Below are positions 12,363-24,535 of a stretch of DNA of 64,000 bases, piece by piece. Position 1 is the stretch's first letter. Each line of letters opens with the position of its first letter. The notes under the pieces were generated by a model, which had not been told where the DNA came from, ran no database searches, and saw nothing but the letters and a program-made list of their open reading frames with translations. Position numbers and translations under genes: made by a program. Source of the DNA: Carnegiea gigantea (lineage: Eukaryota; Streptophyta; Magnoliopsida; Caryophyllales; Cactaceae); the NCBI GenBank assembly GCA_029747015.1, contig JAKOGI010000005.1, positions 603,191 to 667,190 of the forward strand, given 5' to 3'.

Positions 12363-12669
12363 TGTTGGAAGACTCCTTCCCAGCAGCAGCAAGAAAAAGA
12401 AAAGAAACAAACTCAACATGAAAGATAGTTTTAGCTGAGCTAGCAAGATTAGTTACAAGATTAGTTTGCAAGATACTTTCTCACTACCAATGTATATAAG
12501 GAAGCATTCATCATTTGTATTGTTTAAGTTTTACACAGATCAATAACAAAAGGATAATCCTCATATAATCTCTCTATCTCTCTCTCTCTATGCTTCCCTC
12601 TCGAATTCCTTGCAAGCTGGTTGAATGATTGATCATGATCGAGGATGAGTACATATCAGAAAATTGACA
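12363..12669 (+). repeat. Copia 3' LTR (307 bp)
   Basis: Starts TGTTGGAAGACTCC, ends AAATTGACA and aligns end to end with 6595-6899. It differs by about 11 substitutions and two 2-bp indels counted by eye. Confidence 0.93.
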
Positions 12670-13326
12670 TAAATAGGAAAAAGAAACTTTTCATGTTTAC
12701 ACCGAATTGTCCATACCATAGAAAGAAAGCAACGATGAACAAACGAGGGGGATGGATCAAGATTGGTAAAGGTGCTAGACTTGTAAGTGCTTGTTCTTTT
12801 TGGTAGAAATTGGAGTGAAAAATCGAAATTAGTGGAAAGGATTGAGTCCTTCCCCCCTCTTTTGGATCAAGATTAAATCATGTCATATGTACAATTCATA
12901 TTGCGGGAATTACGATAGTTACCTGGGTTGCTATTTTGCAAAAATTACCTTATTTGTTGCTTTTTCTAGGGGCAAGGGCAAAGCCAGTGGCTCAATGTGT
13001 GCGTATGTTTTTTTTAGCAATTATTGTAAGCCACCAAGACGTATTCCATTTGTTTATATGTTTTGTTTCATTTTAAGCTACTTTGTTTAAACATATAGAA
13101 AATAACACAATTTCATCACTTACAAAATTCAGTAGTATCTAGAGAAATTTTAGAAATATATAAAATATAATTCTAATAAAAATTTATAAATATACTCAGA
13201 AAGCTTTGAGAGCAACAAAAATTTCCCAAAAAATAAAATCTGTAAAAGAATGCAAGTACTATCTTATATCTTACATTTTGATGGGCAAAACTTACATCAT
13301 ATACATAAAAGTGCATATTTTTATAA
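12670..13326. other. Intergenic DNA, nothing recognised
   Basis: AT-rich spacer between the Copia element and the MITE. Open frames here lack family motifs. Confidence 0.6.
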
Positions 13327-13697
13327 GGCTCCGTTTGATCTTTAAAAAATTTGATGGAAAGAAAAGTTGAAGGAAAAAAAAGTAAAGAGAAAATGAGTTT
13401 TTTTCTCTTATTTAGATTAAGGAAAAAATACAAGAATTTGGATAAAAATTTGAATGTTGATGAACTACTTAAATCATGATGATGTAATCTAAACAATGCG
13501 AGGTTGAAAGAGATTGGGAATTTTCCTCAAACTTTCCTCACAATTTTATAAGGAAAATTTTATCACTTGTTTCCAACAAATTTTTCACTAAGTTTCCTTC
13601 ATTTTTTTTTTCTTTATCATTTTCTCTAAACCAAACACAAGAAAAAAATAATTTTCTCAATTTTTTTAATCAAATTTTTCAAAGTCTAAACGGAGCC
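13327..13697. mobile_element. Tourist-like MITE (371 bp)
   Basis: The left end GGCTCCGTTTGATCTTT and the reverse complement of the right end (GGCTCCGTTTAGACTTTG) form terminal inverted repeats of roughly 25-30 bp with few mismatches, continuing into AAAAATTTGAT. The trinucleotide TAA flanks both sides (13324-13326 and 13698-13700), as expected for PIF/Harbinger-derived Tourist elements. There is no transposase. It lies about 320 bp upstream of the AAE17 start codon, in the likely promoter. A hAT origin is less likely because no 8-bp duplication is seen. Confidence 0.82.
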
Positions 13698-13980
13698 TAA
13701 ATGAGATATATGCACATTTACATTAAAACATACATAACTTCAGTCACAAAAATGATTTATACATGACATTGGAGAGTGGAGACGTAATCCAATCATTTGA
13801 TGTTTTAATATTATTATTGCTTATCAACCCTGCCACACATCTGATTAAAAAATAAAAAGAAAAAAGAAAAAACCGTGCAGCACAGACAAGCAAGCCCATC
13901 TGTCCGTCTTATCTCTCGCTAATCCCTACAAACATCCTACTCTTCTTGATCTTCACCATCCTCATTCGTCAAGGTTATCA

Positions 13981-13992
13981 ATGTTGGATTAA
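13981..13992 (+). other. Short upstream ORF in the AAE17 leader
   Basis: ATG TTG GAT TAA lies 26 bases before the AAE17 start codon. If transcribed, this three-codon uORF could modestly lower translation. The transcription start is unknown. Confidence 0.4.
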
Positions 13993-14017
13993 GGAAGAGA
14001 GGAAGTAAAAAAGAAAA

Positions 14018-17000
14018 ATGTCCCACAAAACTCTGGACTGCATAACAGTGTCTGATATTGAAGCTCAGGGCATCCCTTCAGAAACTGCAGAAAAAACACA
14101 CCAAAAACTTGCCCAGATCATCAGAAATCATGGGTCTTCTTCTCCACAGACATGGCAATGCATCAGTAAACAACTTCTTAATCCTGACCTTCCATTTTCA
14201 CTCCATCAGATGCTCTACTATGGCTGCTACAAAGATTTCGGCCCTGACCCTCCTGCCTGGTTGCCCGACTTGTAAGCCACTAAACCCTTGTTCGTTTTCC
14301 AGATTTAAGTGCAGGGTTCTACTTATTTTGACTGTTTATATTCGAAATTTTGTTCTTTGTTCAAATGGGCCAAACGGGTACTGCAAAAAAGGAAATAAAA
14401 TTGTATTGTCGATTGATGCAAGATTAATTTGAATGCCTAGTATGATTAAGGAAAGTTGGGATGTAGTTTATGTCGATGTTTCGTGGGAACCTGAATGATA
14501 GTACTAGGGATATATCATATAAAAAATGTACCTTGACATTGACGGGTATTGTAACTCAATTCTCTCCCCTCAATTTCTTCTTCCATTTTTTTTGGTTGGG
14601 GTAGCAAGGTGTCCCCCCTCCCCCCCTTTTCTTTTTTTTTTGGGGGGGGGGGGTCCGAAGGTATGGAGGGGTTCATAGGTTGCGAAGAACATCCATTCTG
14701 AAGATGGTTTTGGTCATGTGAAGTGATGGCGATGCAGGGAGGTCTTATCACTCAGGAATGGTCTTTGAGCTGCTTGTTTGTTTGGCCATGAATTATAATT
14801 AATGACTATGTTGGAAAATTAGTAAATGGAACTTCCTCATTGCAACATGAAAACAGAACTTCCCCTAGGGAAATCAACTTTTGATGAACACATGGAGTTA
14901 TGGAGCTCGTTAGTTCTGAATGAATCAGTTGTTCTTAGCATGGTTTGTCTCTTATTCTGTGATCGATGATGGAGATGCTGCAACAAGTCCTAATTAATAT
15001 GAGATAGGACTTTGGCTGTGTTTTTGCCTGACAGCAAATGAATATGTGGGAAACTAGGAAGTGGAACACCTGAATAAGCTGCAACTATGCATAAGAACCC
15101 TAGATAAGTCACAACTTCTGGAATTTGTGAATCCCATGACCAGGAACATGACAGAGGCATTTCCATTTTGTTTGGAAAATTGATTTGTAGATATTGCAAT
15201 TGTGTTATACTCATGTGAACCAAATGGATCTTTGTGCGTATTAAACAATCCTTATCCAGGGTTATGATGTTGGAGAGTTTTGAGGGATTAGAGGGAGGAG
15301 AGAGAGAGAAAAAGGGGGACTTTATTGCTTAGTGGCCTCCGGTCAAGCTTTAAGAAAAGATAGGGATAGGCATCTTTTTCAGGCTGAGTCCTTTGTTGAT
15401 TTACCCCTAGGTTTGATGTTTTATTTGTAGCTAAGAGGCCACTTCTTTGCCCTCTATGTGGGAGTAAATGGTGATTATGATGCTTGGTCAATTTGTATTT
15501 CTGCTCTGTTTGAGATGATTTGAACAAATGCGTGTAAATGTAAAATAAGTGACTATACTTTAAAGTTTTCAGTGTCATTATAGTCTCATTCGTGAAGAAA
15601 GTAAACAATTAGATCATGCTTATGTAAAGCATGCTTAAATACAGCGTTGAGATTCTTCAACATATGGTTCCACCAATTTTGGCCACTGTGTGGATCGATA
15701 GCTAATTTGATGCAGATCTTATAGTTTGGCACATGCTTTAATGAGAAAACTTTTGTCCCTTTCATAGGGAAAGTGCAAGACTAACCAACATTGGCCAGCT
15801 TTTGGAGAGACGTGGAAAAGAATTTTTGGGTCCTAGATATAAGGATCTCATGTCAAGCTTCTCAGAATTCCAGGAGTTCTCTGTCTCAAAACCTGAGGTA
15901 TTTCATGCTTTCTTTCAATTGTGCACTAATTAGATAAAGAAATAGTAGTTAACTTTGTGCAGAACACTGCTTACTTTCTCTGGTAGTTACGTCTTAGTCT
16001 TCTATTATCAGGTCTATTGGAATAGCATATTTGAAGAAATGGGCATATTATTTGCTACACCTCACTGTATTTTGCGTGAGACCTCATCTTACCCAGGAGG
16101 TCAATGGCTACCAGGATGTCTCCTAAATCCTGCAAAAAGTTGCTTGACTTTAAATGCCAGGAGGAATTTGGATGATATTGTCATTGTTTGGCGTGACGAA
16201 GGAGAGGATGACATGCCTATAGAGAAGATGACACTTCAGGAGCTGCGCACAGAGGTCTGGTAAGTCAGTCCTTTCTTGTTACCTTGTGCTTGATGGTGAA
16301 ACCAAGAATTCTGCTGTAGTACTGAAAACACATTCTGGAATAGTGATAATAAACCATCATTGTACCAGTTTTCACGTTTAACACTCAATTTGTATTCATG
16401 ACTTGAAATTGGAAAACTGACACAAACCAACGATCTGATGTGCTATCAGCTCACTGCTATCATTATTTAGCATTACAAAATTTGAGAAAACTGTCCATGA
16501 TTTTCACTGTCCCTTTGTTTTAATTAACATCTCCATGGAGAGAACAATGAGAAATTACTGAAATAGATTATGCACTTTTGGTGTCTTTTGGTTCATTACT
16601 TTCTGCGGTCAAAAGCTGTTTGGATTTTCACTAGTCACTACTTTTATCATCTGAAAAATTTACATTTCTGTATTTTTCAGGTCAGTTGCACATGCACTGA
16701 GTGCATTGGGCCTTCCATCTGGATCAGCAATAGCTATAGATATGCCAATGAATGTGAATTCTGTGGTTATCTACCTTGCTATTGTCCTTTCAGGCAACAT
16801 AGTTGTCTCAATTGCTGATAGCTTTGCGCCAACTGAAATAGCAACAAGGCTACGAATCGCAAAAGCAAAAGCAATATTTACACAGGTAACCCTGCTTTTT
16901 CAGGTATTTGACAAAAGTAGAGCTTTCATTGGTGAAGAATGAATATAAACTTCCAAGAACAAGTAGTCCTGGAATGGGAAGATTAGAAAACAATGCTACT

Positions 17001-20000
17001 TCGATTGATGTCAAATCCAAGTTATCTAGGACATCTGATATGTATGACTATAATTAAGTAGTCTTAGTACCCACGTTTCAGGATACTATTTTTCGAGGTG
17101 GGAAAAGTATACCTCTTTACAGGTATGGTGTTCTCCCAAAATTTTTGAAAACTCGCTTTTTGGTTGCTAATTTCACTCCCATTCACTCTGTAAATTTATT
17201 TATGCAGAAGAGTTATTGATGCTCAATCACCAGTGGCAATTGTAATTCCCACAAGAGGCACAGATTTCAGTGTAAAGTTACGCAGTGGTGATATCTCTTG
17301 GCATGACTTCCGAGGAACGGTTAAGAAGTATGCACTATTGCTTTCCTCATTGTTTTATCTTCTTTCTTCACTTTCCCATTTGATGGGCCTGAGGAAAGGA
17401 GTAGAGATGCCTCTAGTTTATGAATGTCATTTCCCTTGCTTGTGTTCATTTTGTTTCCTAACTTCTTAAGTCTAAACATAGGCCGGAACCATTTTATCAA
17501 GGGTTTTTGTTTTATCCTTCAGTCATTCAACTTTTGTGTGGCTAGCGCAGAGCTGGGGAATTCTTGCTATAGAAACGGCTCATTTGCATGCTTCCGTTAT
17601 CAAAGGTTTTTCTGTGCCCTCTTTTTAGTCATCCGACCTCTTGTGTGGCTAACACACAGCTAGAAATTCTTGTTATAGGAGCTGGTCACTGTGCCATAAA
17701 GAGAATGCCCCTTTATCTGTCATCTGATCATGTTCTTTGATCTATCTGTAGAAAGGGGGTACATTTGTATAGCTTAGGTCTTATGACTCGTATCCATTGG
17801 TGCTTTAAGCGTCCTACCTTTGCAAGTTCGTAAAATATTTTGCATTGCACACCCATATGCATGTTCATCGCCTGAAGATCCTGAATTCATGACCCAAAAG
17901 CTCATTCAGGGTGAATGTCGGTGAACTGATGGACACATTTAACCTTGAAATCTGGATATTTGTTGGGAGTCACCTTCTGGAAATATTACCTTGCTGGATG
18001 AACGACTTTCTTATGTCTTTCTTTTTCTCTTTTTTTTTGGGGGGGGGGGCGCAATGACTTTCTTACTTTACAGCCACAAGTATTTTTTTAAAAAATAAAG
18101 GAGCAGGGTGTCCTTCCGTTATCAAAATTTGGCTTAATATGCACCTTTCCAGTGGTCGGATTGGGAATATTATTGTATTAAATTTTGTCTGCTACTTGGA
18201 GGGGTAACACCCTCCCCCCCCGCCCTGGTGGATGAAGCTAATTATTCAGCAAGTGATGGGTCACTACCGAGGCGGTGGAGGTGGTTTCTATCATTTGCTG
18301 TATTTTGAACAAATATAATGCTATTCTTTGAATTTTTTAGGATTTGAAATAATATTTTCAGTCATAGCTTGATGCACACAAGTTTGTTGTGTTTCTAATG
18401 CATTAATTCATCATCAAATTTTGTCTTAGTTAAAAGAATTGAATTCTGCAAATTGTTTACATATATTTTCCCTGTAATACCGCCCAAAACATTATGGCGT
18501 TGGTCGGTTGACCACCTTTTTGTCCATGGTTGAATGGTGTCCACTTTATGGCATTTGTCATTATCATTGATGGTGATTAGTTGGGTACAACCTGAAACCA
18601 CAAGAGATGTGTTGGTGGCTTGGAGAAGAAAGTTAAGAAGTGTTGGGTTTTTGGAGTTCGGAAGTTGATGCTTTTGGCTAGTTTGTGAAGCATTTGAAAG
18701 GAGAGAAATAACCGGATTTTTGAGGGCAAGGCTAGGTCTATTCAAGATTTCAAACTTTATTTTTTGAGAATGTTGTATAGGTGGAGTCAAGTTCTCAATC
18801 ACGGTACAGTATCGACTTTTTTGGATTTTGTGGATAGGATTATTGTTAAGAGCTTGAAGGCGTGATGTTATCTTGTGATTGCCTCCTTTTGTACATGGGT
18901 GACATCCCCTTGGTGTCTTTTAATAAAACTTTGATTTTTAAAAAAAATAGCTATAACATTATGGGAGAACCTGGAGTTTAGAACACTAAAACTCTAGCCT
19001 GAAGTTGTCATGCAATGATTCAGGTATCTCTATATAAAACAATTGCCTTGATAAGATTTCAAGTTTTGGTCTCTTTGTCCTTGCACATAGGCATCTAAGC
19101 TGTAAGCCTGTAATTCTACTAAAAAAATAATTTGCAGGATAGAGGAATACAAGGCTGTCGACCAACCCACAGAAGCATTCACAAACATCCTTTTCTCATC
19201 TGGAACAACAGGTGACTGCCAGATCTGATGTACATTTCATGCTGATTGCTGAGTTGATCTTTCCAGAACTTGAGGTGCTGAAAAAAGCAAGGCTGGTTTT
19301 GTGGATCAAGACCCCTTCCTTGAAGGCTCAATTAGCCTCTCAACATAGTTGGCAGAGACAGTTCGATAATAAATTCCTTCTTGAAACAATCCCTTTATCT
19401 ATTGGCAAAAGTCTTTCTTCCATCGTTTTGGGTTACTATCGAAAAGAATTTGAAGAAACCCTTTCTTGACAGCACTCTCTTTTCTCTTTATTCTGTCATC
19501 TGAAGTATTTTTGCATTAAAACCACTTGCTATCCGTTTTTGTCTTGCTCTTGTTTAATGCTTTTTCATAGATACTAAAAGTTCTCTGAAAGAAGAGGCCA
19601 TGGACGGATCTTGCCTAAAGCATAACTTTACAAGCAACCACAAACATTAGAAATGGACCACCTCCCTAAGAAATTACAGAACACAAAATCATGATGCTGC
19701 CGTTTCTGTCTTGAATATAATTTATCCCACAAAGATCATTATTTGGTCGCTCCTATCTACACAGTTGGTCTTTTCTTTTGTATATTGTTAGTGCTCTGGA
19801 TTCTAGAACTTTTCCCCCACAAACCTCTTTTGTATATTGTTAGTGCTCTGGATTCTAGAACTTTTCCCCCACATACCTTAATTACAAGCAATGAACAAAT
19901 TTAACTTCATACTAGGGCTCCTAAGATGTTTGAGGGGGTTCCCCCCCCCCCCCCCCAAAAAAGAGGAAAATAATTCATCAAAAGCAGCGAAAAGAAGTGG

Positions 20001-23000
20001 TAAGCCTGCATCCTACAAAGAGCTAATTACATTCCAAAAAGAGACTAAACCAACCATTTCAAACAAAGAAGAGTAAATATCCTCTTCCCAAATTCAAAGT
20101 CTTGAACCAATGCTCAAGAGGAGTTTCCATGCCATCAAAAACTGTTCTAGTTCTCCCAATCGTGCTGCCTTTTTGTTGGTCTTTCCTACCCGAAGATCCC
20201 TCCCAACTCCCAAGGCAACATCCCGTCTGACAGATTTGGCCAGAACCCGAGTGAAGCCTGAAGTAGTTAAAAGAGCTCTAGCAAACAGAGGATTTTGAAA
20301 GTATTAGGAAACTTCTAATATGCTCAGCAGTGTTTTCTGTACCAAAGGGCTAAGTTACTTAGGTTTGTATCTATGTAGGAGAACCAAAAGCAATACCTTG
20401 GACCCATGCTACTCCATTGAAGGCTGCTGCAGATGCATGGTGCCACATGGACATTCGTAAGGGTGATGTTGTTGCTTGGCCAACTAATCTTGGTTGGATG
20501 ATGGGTCCTTGGCTAGTGTACGCGTCACTATTAAATAATGCTTCCATTGCATTGTACAATGGTTCACCCCTTGGTTCCGGATTTGCCAAGTTTGTGCAGG
20601 TGAGAATGTGATGCCAGTAAGCGTGATACTTTTCATATGTTCTTGTTCCTAATGTCTAGAGCTAAGTACTTGCTTCTTTGCTTCATTTCTTGGCTTTGGT
20701 TACTACTACGGCTTTTGCTATTGCACCATGATTAGTTGAATGATACTTGAAAATTGATACCGATAATTCAAAAACCTGAATCTGCAACCCTACTATATTT
20801 TACAAATTCCACAGGCATACAATGTACGAACTTGCATGCTTACTATGTTATGCGAAGTCACCGTTATCCCTTAATTTACGGGAGAGATGATTTGCTTTGC
20901 TCTCAATGATGATAATGACTATTGATGAGCACGGAGGAATCCCCTTGTTTATTATGCACAGATTATGTACTTTATGAATTTATTCCTTACCAGCTATCTA
21001 GCTCCATAGCATTCAAGAACCAAAGCCTATATCATTGCATGATGGCTCTAGCAACTTTATAATTAGATGTGGCCTCAGTCTGTGTAACGCTGCAACAATT
21101 TGAGATCATTCCACAACTTTCTCTCCCCCTCCCCGGGTTACTTTTTGTTTTTTTTTGGGGGGGGGGGGGGAGGGGGTTGTGGAAAGGGAGCCAGTGATGG
21201 ATATTAGGGAAAAATCCCAAACAAACTCAATAATACCCAGATTCTCATAAACCACAACTGAGGAAAAACATTACATGAGATCCGTGTTTAAAGCCGGCAC
21301 GTAACTCGCAAAAGAGTTAACTTCCTGAACGACGCATCTAAAGATTCTAAAAGATAACATTGAGCAAATAAGGAAAGTAAAGATCTAAGTAACATGATGA
21401 TATTAGTAGCCACTTCTCCTACCTCTAGGACTATGCCTAAAAGAAGTGTGAGAGTGTGATGAAGATCTCCTAACCCACAACTATTAGCCCTCGGCTTCAA
21501 CCTCATTGATGAGGCAGAACATAAGCTATATCAGGCAGTCAACACAAATGGCAGGTTTCATTATCCATAGTTGATTTATCTTGCTGGATGTCAACCCTTT
21601 TTAATAGTTGCAATCTAGGTAGTGAAGTCTGTTATTTTGATTTGTAGATATATGTAGTTCATTCTTTCTGTCTCTGCTCAGGATGCTAAAGTAACAATGC
21701 TTGGGGTAGTTCCCAGCATTGTCCGAGCCTGGAAAAGTACAAATTGCCCTTCTGGATATGATTGGTCAGCCATCCGGTAGGTAAACTATATTTTGAGCAT
21801 TGCTGTGCAGTAACCCTTTTGGTCTATATATTTTTTGAGCACTTGCATCTTTTGTTCCTGCATGATTCTATTTGCTTTTGTTTCTTATTTTAAAACATCA
21901 TCTTTAAAGTTTAAATTCTCTTTTCCCCCATAATTTTAGATATCAAATAATCCCAGAATTGGACTTGGTTTTTGACTTTTCCCCTCTTGCTAGCTGCTTT
22001 GGCTCCACTGGGGAGGCATCAAATGTTGATGAGTATCTCTGGCTTATGGGGAGAGCATGTTACAAGCCTGTCATTGAGTATTGTGGTGGTACAGAGATCG
22101 GTGGAGGTTTTATAACTGGCTCTTTCTTGCAGCCTCAAGTATTAGCTGCTTTTAGCACACCAGCTATGGGCTGCCGCCTATTTATACTTGACAACAATGG
22201 AGCTGCCCTTGTAAGCTCTGTTACCATGCATTTAGCCTGAAATTTTGTATGATGACACTATGTGTTGTGGCTAGGATGATAAGGATAAAAATGCTCATTA
22301 CTCTTTGCCAGTTTTAGGTGGATCAAATATGAATGATCTCGCTGCAATAGTTCTGTATTTTGTCACCATTGAAACCCCCCCCCCAAAAAAAAAAAGAGAA
22401 AAGAGGGGCGAATCTGGGTAAAGGAAAGAAAGCATTGAACCCGACTAGGATTCATTTGCTGTTCAACAGGATCGGTGGACTGCCCTCAAAAAGTAAAAAT
22501 TAAAGAAGACTATGATCTTGCTTGCATATCCGAATTATTACCCATTTCTATTCTGTGTTAGGATTTGCTGCGTTATTGAAGGAATTTTTTTTGGGGGGTG
22601 GGGGGGCAGGGGAGTTCAGTTGTTTTGTGGAGCTTGGAAAATTACGCGGAAAAGAATTTCTATTAATGGACTTAAGTACTAGTTTCTGAGCTATGTTACT
22701 CGCATTTGGCTGTGGCCTATGGGTGTCCTAGATGCACGTGTCCAGGTATCAGACTTACACACATCTGAAAATTTTTTACGCTTGTGGTCTAAAATAAATG
22801 ATGAAGTGTCCACTCCTCTGTTAAAATGTTGAGTGTCAGACGTACATGGGCACTTGAGGATGAAGAGTCGGGAGTTGGGGCTAGCATAGTTTGAAAAGTT
22901 TGACTGTATTGCAAAGGTCTATTCCGTTTGATTTACACTGGCTCTTTCATCTTTGACGTGCAGCCGCAGAACAAGCCATGTTTTGGCGAACTAGCCCTTT

Positions 23001-24535
23001 GGCCTCTAATGTTTGGAGCTTCTCAGACACTCCTTAATGGTGACCACTACAAAGTCTACTTTGAAGGGATGCCTACTTGGAATGGAAAGGTTTTATCATT
23101 TCTTTGAGATAGCTGCTTTGGCATCTGTGTACGTCACATGTTGTGTAGCCCTGCCAATTTCATTACTGTTTGCGCAATGGGAACTATGCTTTGGCTCCCT
23201 GACAACAGGAAAAATAAAACTAAAAATTATTCTGGCTTCCCACCCTGCCAAAAAGGATGGGAGGGGACCCTAGGTGTCCATCAAGTTTATAGGACCTACA
23301 AAAGGCTTGATGATGTCTTATGTAGCGTGTTTTTGAAATTGCAGTTTGTGTTCCATTCAGGTTCTGCGAAGACATGGAGATGTCTTTGAGCGCACTTCTT
23401 CAGGATACTATCGAGCACATGGGCGGGCAGATGATACCATGAATCTAGGTGGCATCAAGGTCTGTGGATGCCTGGACGGTTTCTCTATGATATTTTGAGT
23501 TCCTTTCCTCCAAAAATGTTGCCTTTCTGCGATGCACCGGCAAATCGTGAGAAATTTTGAACAGGCTTCTGAGATGATATCACTAGAAATGAGCCATTTC
23601 TTTTATGAAATTACAATGGATTGCCAAAATTATATTCCTGAACCATGCCTAGAGTTGGGACTAGGGCGTTTTTAACTTTTTTTTGGGTTGGGGGGGGGGG
23701 GGCATGCACAACCTGACCCCTACAATTGAATTTTGGAAAGGCCATTTTCTATTAGCTTCCAGGTTTCAAAGGCATTAACTGCCTACTGCTACACAACTAA
23801 GCAAGTAGAAGACAATGTGGTGAGACGGAATATAATAATGTTCGGTCTCATATTAGTATATTACGAGCATCTCCATTCAGAGAAACCATTGATGAATGAT
23901 TGATGCATGTCCTGTTAATATTTTGCATGGCACTATATCTCCTATAGTGTTTAAGTGCCGAGGGCTAGCGGTTGAGCGGATCCTGCACCGTATACCTTCT
24001 GGGTTGTTTGATGTGGTGACCCTTGTGCCAGCATTCTTAAAAATGATAGAAGGTCATGTATAGAGCAGAGTGGTGGACTCTCCTCCTAAAGCTTACCCCA
24101 AGAAAATTCCTTACATCTTTGATTTTGGTCAGGTGAGTTCTGTGGAGATTGAACGTATCTGTAATGGGGTCCACAGCAGTATTCTCGAAACCGCTGCGAT
24201 TGGGGTCCCACCTTCTGGAGGAGGACCAGAGCAACTGGTAATTGTTGTTGTTTTTAGGAATGCAAGCGAACCCACACCCGACTTGAACCAGTTGAAGATA
24301 TCTTTCAACTCTGCACTCCAGAAACAGTTAAATCCTTTGTTTAGGGTAAACTTGCTTACTTCAAAGTTAACCTCCCCCGTTTCACATTTCATATTCCTCT
24401 GCATTTATGCCAATAATCCTGCAGGTTTCTCGAGTGGTATCTCTGCCCTCTCTTCCACGGACAGCGACCAACAAGGTCATGAGGAGGGTCCTACGACAGC
24501 AGCTTGCAGAAGGTGACTCAGCTTCAAAGCTATAA
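14018..24535 (+). CDS. AAE17: Probable acyl-activating enzyme 17, peroxisomal (AMP-forming)
   Basis: Fourteen exons: 14018-14271, 15768-15897, 16012-16259, 16681-16885, 17082-17122, 17208-17327, 19138-19211, 20379-20599, 21682-21776, 21994-22210, 22964-23089, 23361-23459, 24133-24345 and 24425-24535. All are GT-AG and in frame, giving 717 residues (about 720 for Arabidopsis AAE17). Adenylate-forming signatures: P-loop SSGTTGEPK (353-361), STGE (467-470), YCGGTE (492-497), [11 protein letters not shown] (598-608) and the A10-type TNK with catalytic Lys698. The last three residues are SKL, a type 1 peroxisomal import signal. It is expected to activate a carboxylic acid to its CoA ester through an acyl-adenylate; the substrate cannot be read from sequence. 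AAE18 is the closest alternative name, but synteny with CAS favours AAE17. Introns hold a LINE tail and several T(n)G(n) tracts. Confidence 0.95.
17520..17690 (+). repeat. Imperfect tandem duplication, period about 106 bp (AAE17 intron 6)
   Basis: AGTCATTCAACTTTTGTGTG at 17521 recurs as AGTCATCCGACCTCTTGTGTG at 17627, and the following text (GGCTA..CAGAGCTGG / CACAGCTAG, then ATTCTTG-TATAG) stays parallel. Confidence 0.6.
18590..18948 (+). mobile_element. LINE (L1-type) 3' end in AAE17 intron 6
   Basis: From about 18692 a frame reads [19 protein letters not shown] and runs to a stop at about 18864. This is the conserved C-terminal segment of plant L1-type reverse transcriptase proteins. A short 3' UTR with AATAAAA and an A-run (to about 18948) follows. 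An in-frame stop replaces the Trp expected before KERN. The 5' edge is not defined, and I place it near 18590 from weakly coding text. It is in the sense orientation relative to AAE17. Confidence 0.75.
19774..19877 (+). repeat. Tandem duplication, 52-bp unit (AAE17 intron 7)
   Basis: Two adjacent copies of a unit beginning CTTTTGTATATTGTTAGTGC and ending CCCCCACA, offset 52 bp and almost identical. It is a recent slippage or duplication. Confidence 0.9.
19880..20300. other. Unclassified intron 7 sequence with C(n)A(n) tract
   Basis: A run of about 16 C then 6 A at 19941-19962 is followed by about 340 bp whose composition resembles an antisense fragment of a retroelement. I could not match a domain, and the two 60-residue open frames show nothing. 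Confidence 0.3.

Larger units (their letters stand above)
7192..12428 (+). pseudogene. Copia gag-pol remnant (Gag, PR, INT, RT, RNase H)
   Basis: Domains appear in Copia order across several broken frames. The Gag-like N terminus runs from the ATG at 7192, with a CX2CX4HX4C knuckle (CNYCKKLGH...C) near 8075-8115. The protease motif DSGATDH is near 8397-8417. A pre-integrase LWH...LGH region is near 8800-8830. The integrase core spans about 8930-9650. Reverse transcriptase spans about 10100-11750, with YVDDILL near 10627-10650. RNase H includes SSAEAEY near 12007-12030, and LADVLTK is near 12265-12285. In-frame stops occur at about 7455, 7600, 7950, 8254, 8755 and 11989, with frameshifts between Gag segments. 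The nested solo LTR splits the RT at 10682/11453. It cannot encode a working polyprotein as it stands. Confidence 0.93.
6595..12669 (+). mobile_element. Ty1/Copia LTR retrotransposon, decayed
   Basis: This is a complete element by structure: 5' LTR 6595-6899, primer-binding site 6900-6911, gag-pol remains, polypurine tract about 12348-12362 and 3' LTR 12363-12669. Flanks TAAAC (6590-6594) and TAAAT (12670-12674) are a target-site duplication with one change. The LTRs differ at roughly 11 positions plus two small indels over about 305 bp by eye, so insertion is fairly old. It lies between CAS and the AAE17 gene in the same orientation and is itself interrupted by a 770-bp solo LTR (10683-11452). 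Many stops and frameshifts make it non-autonomous today. Confidence 0.95.

Noticed and set aside
13173..13496. 107-codon minus-strand frame
   Set aside because: It crosses the edge of the Tourist-like MITE and is Phe-rich from A/T bias.
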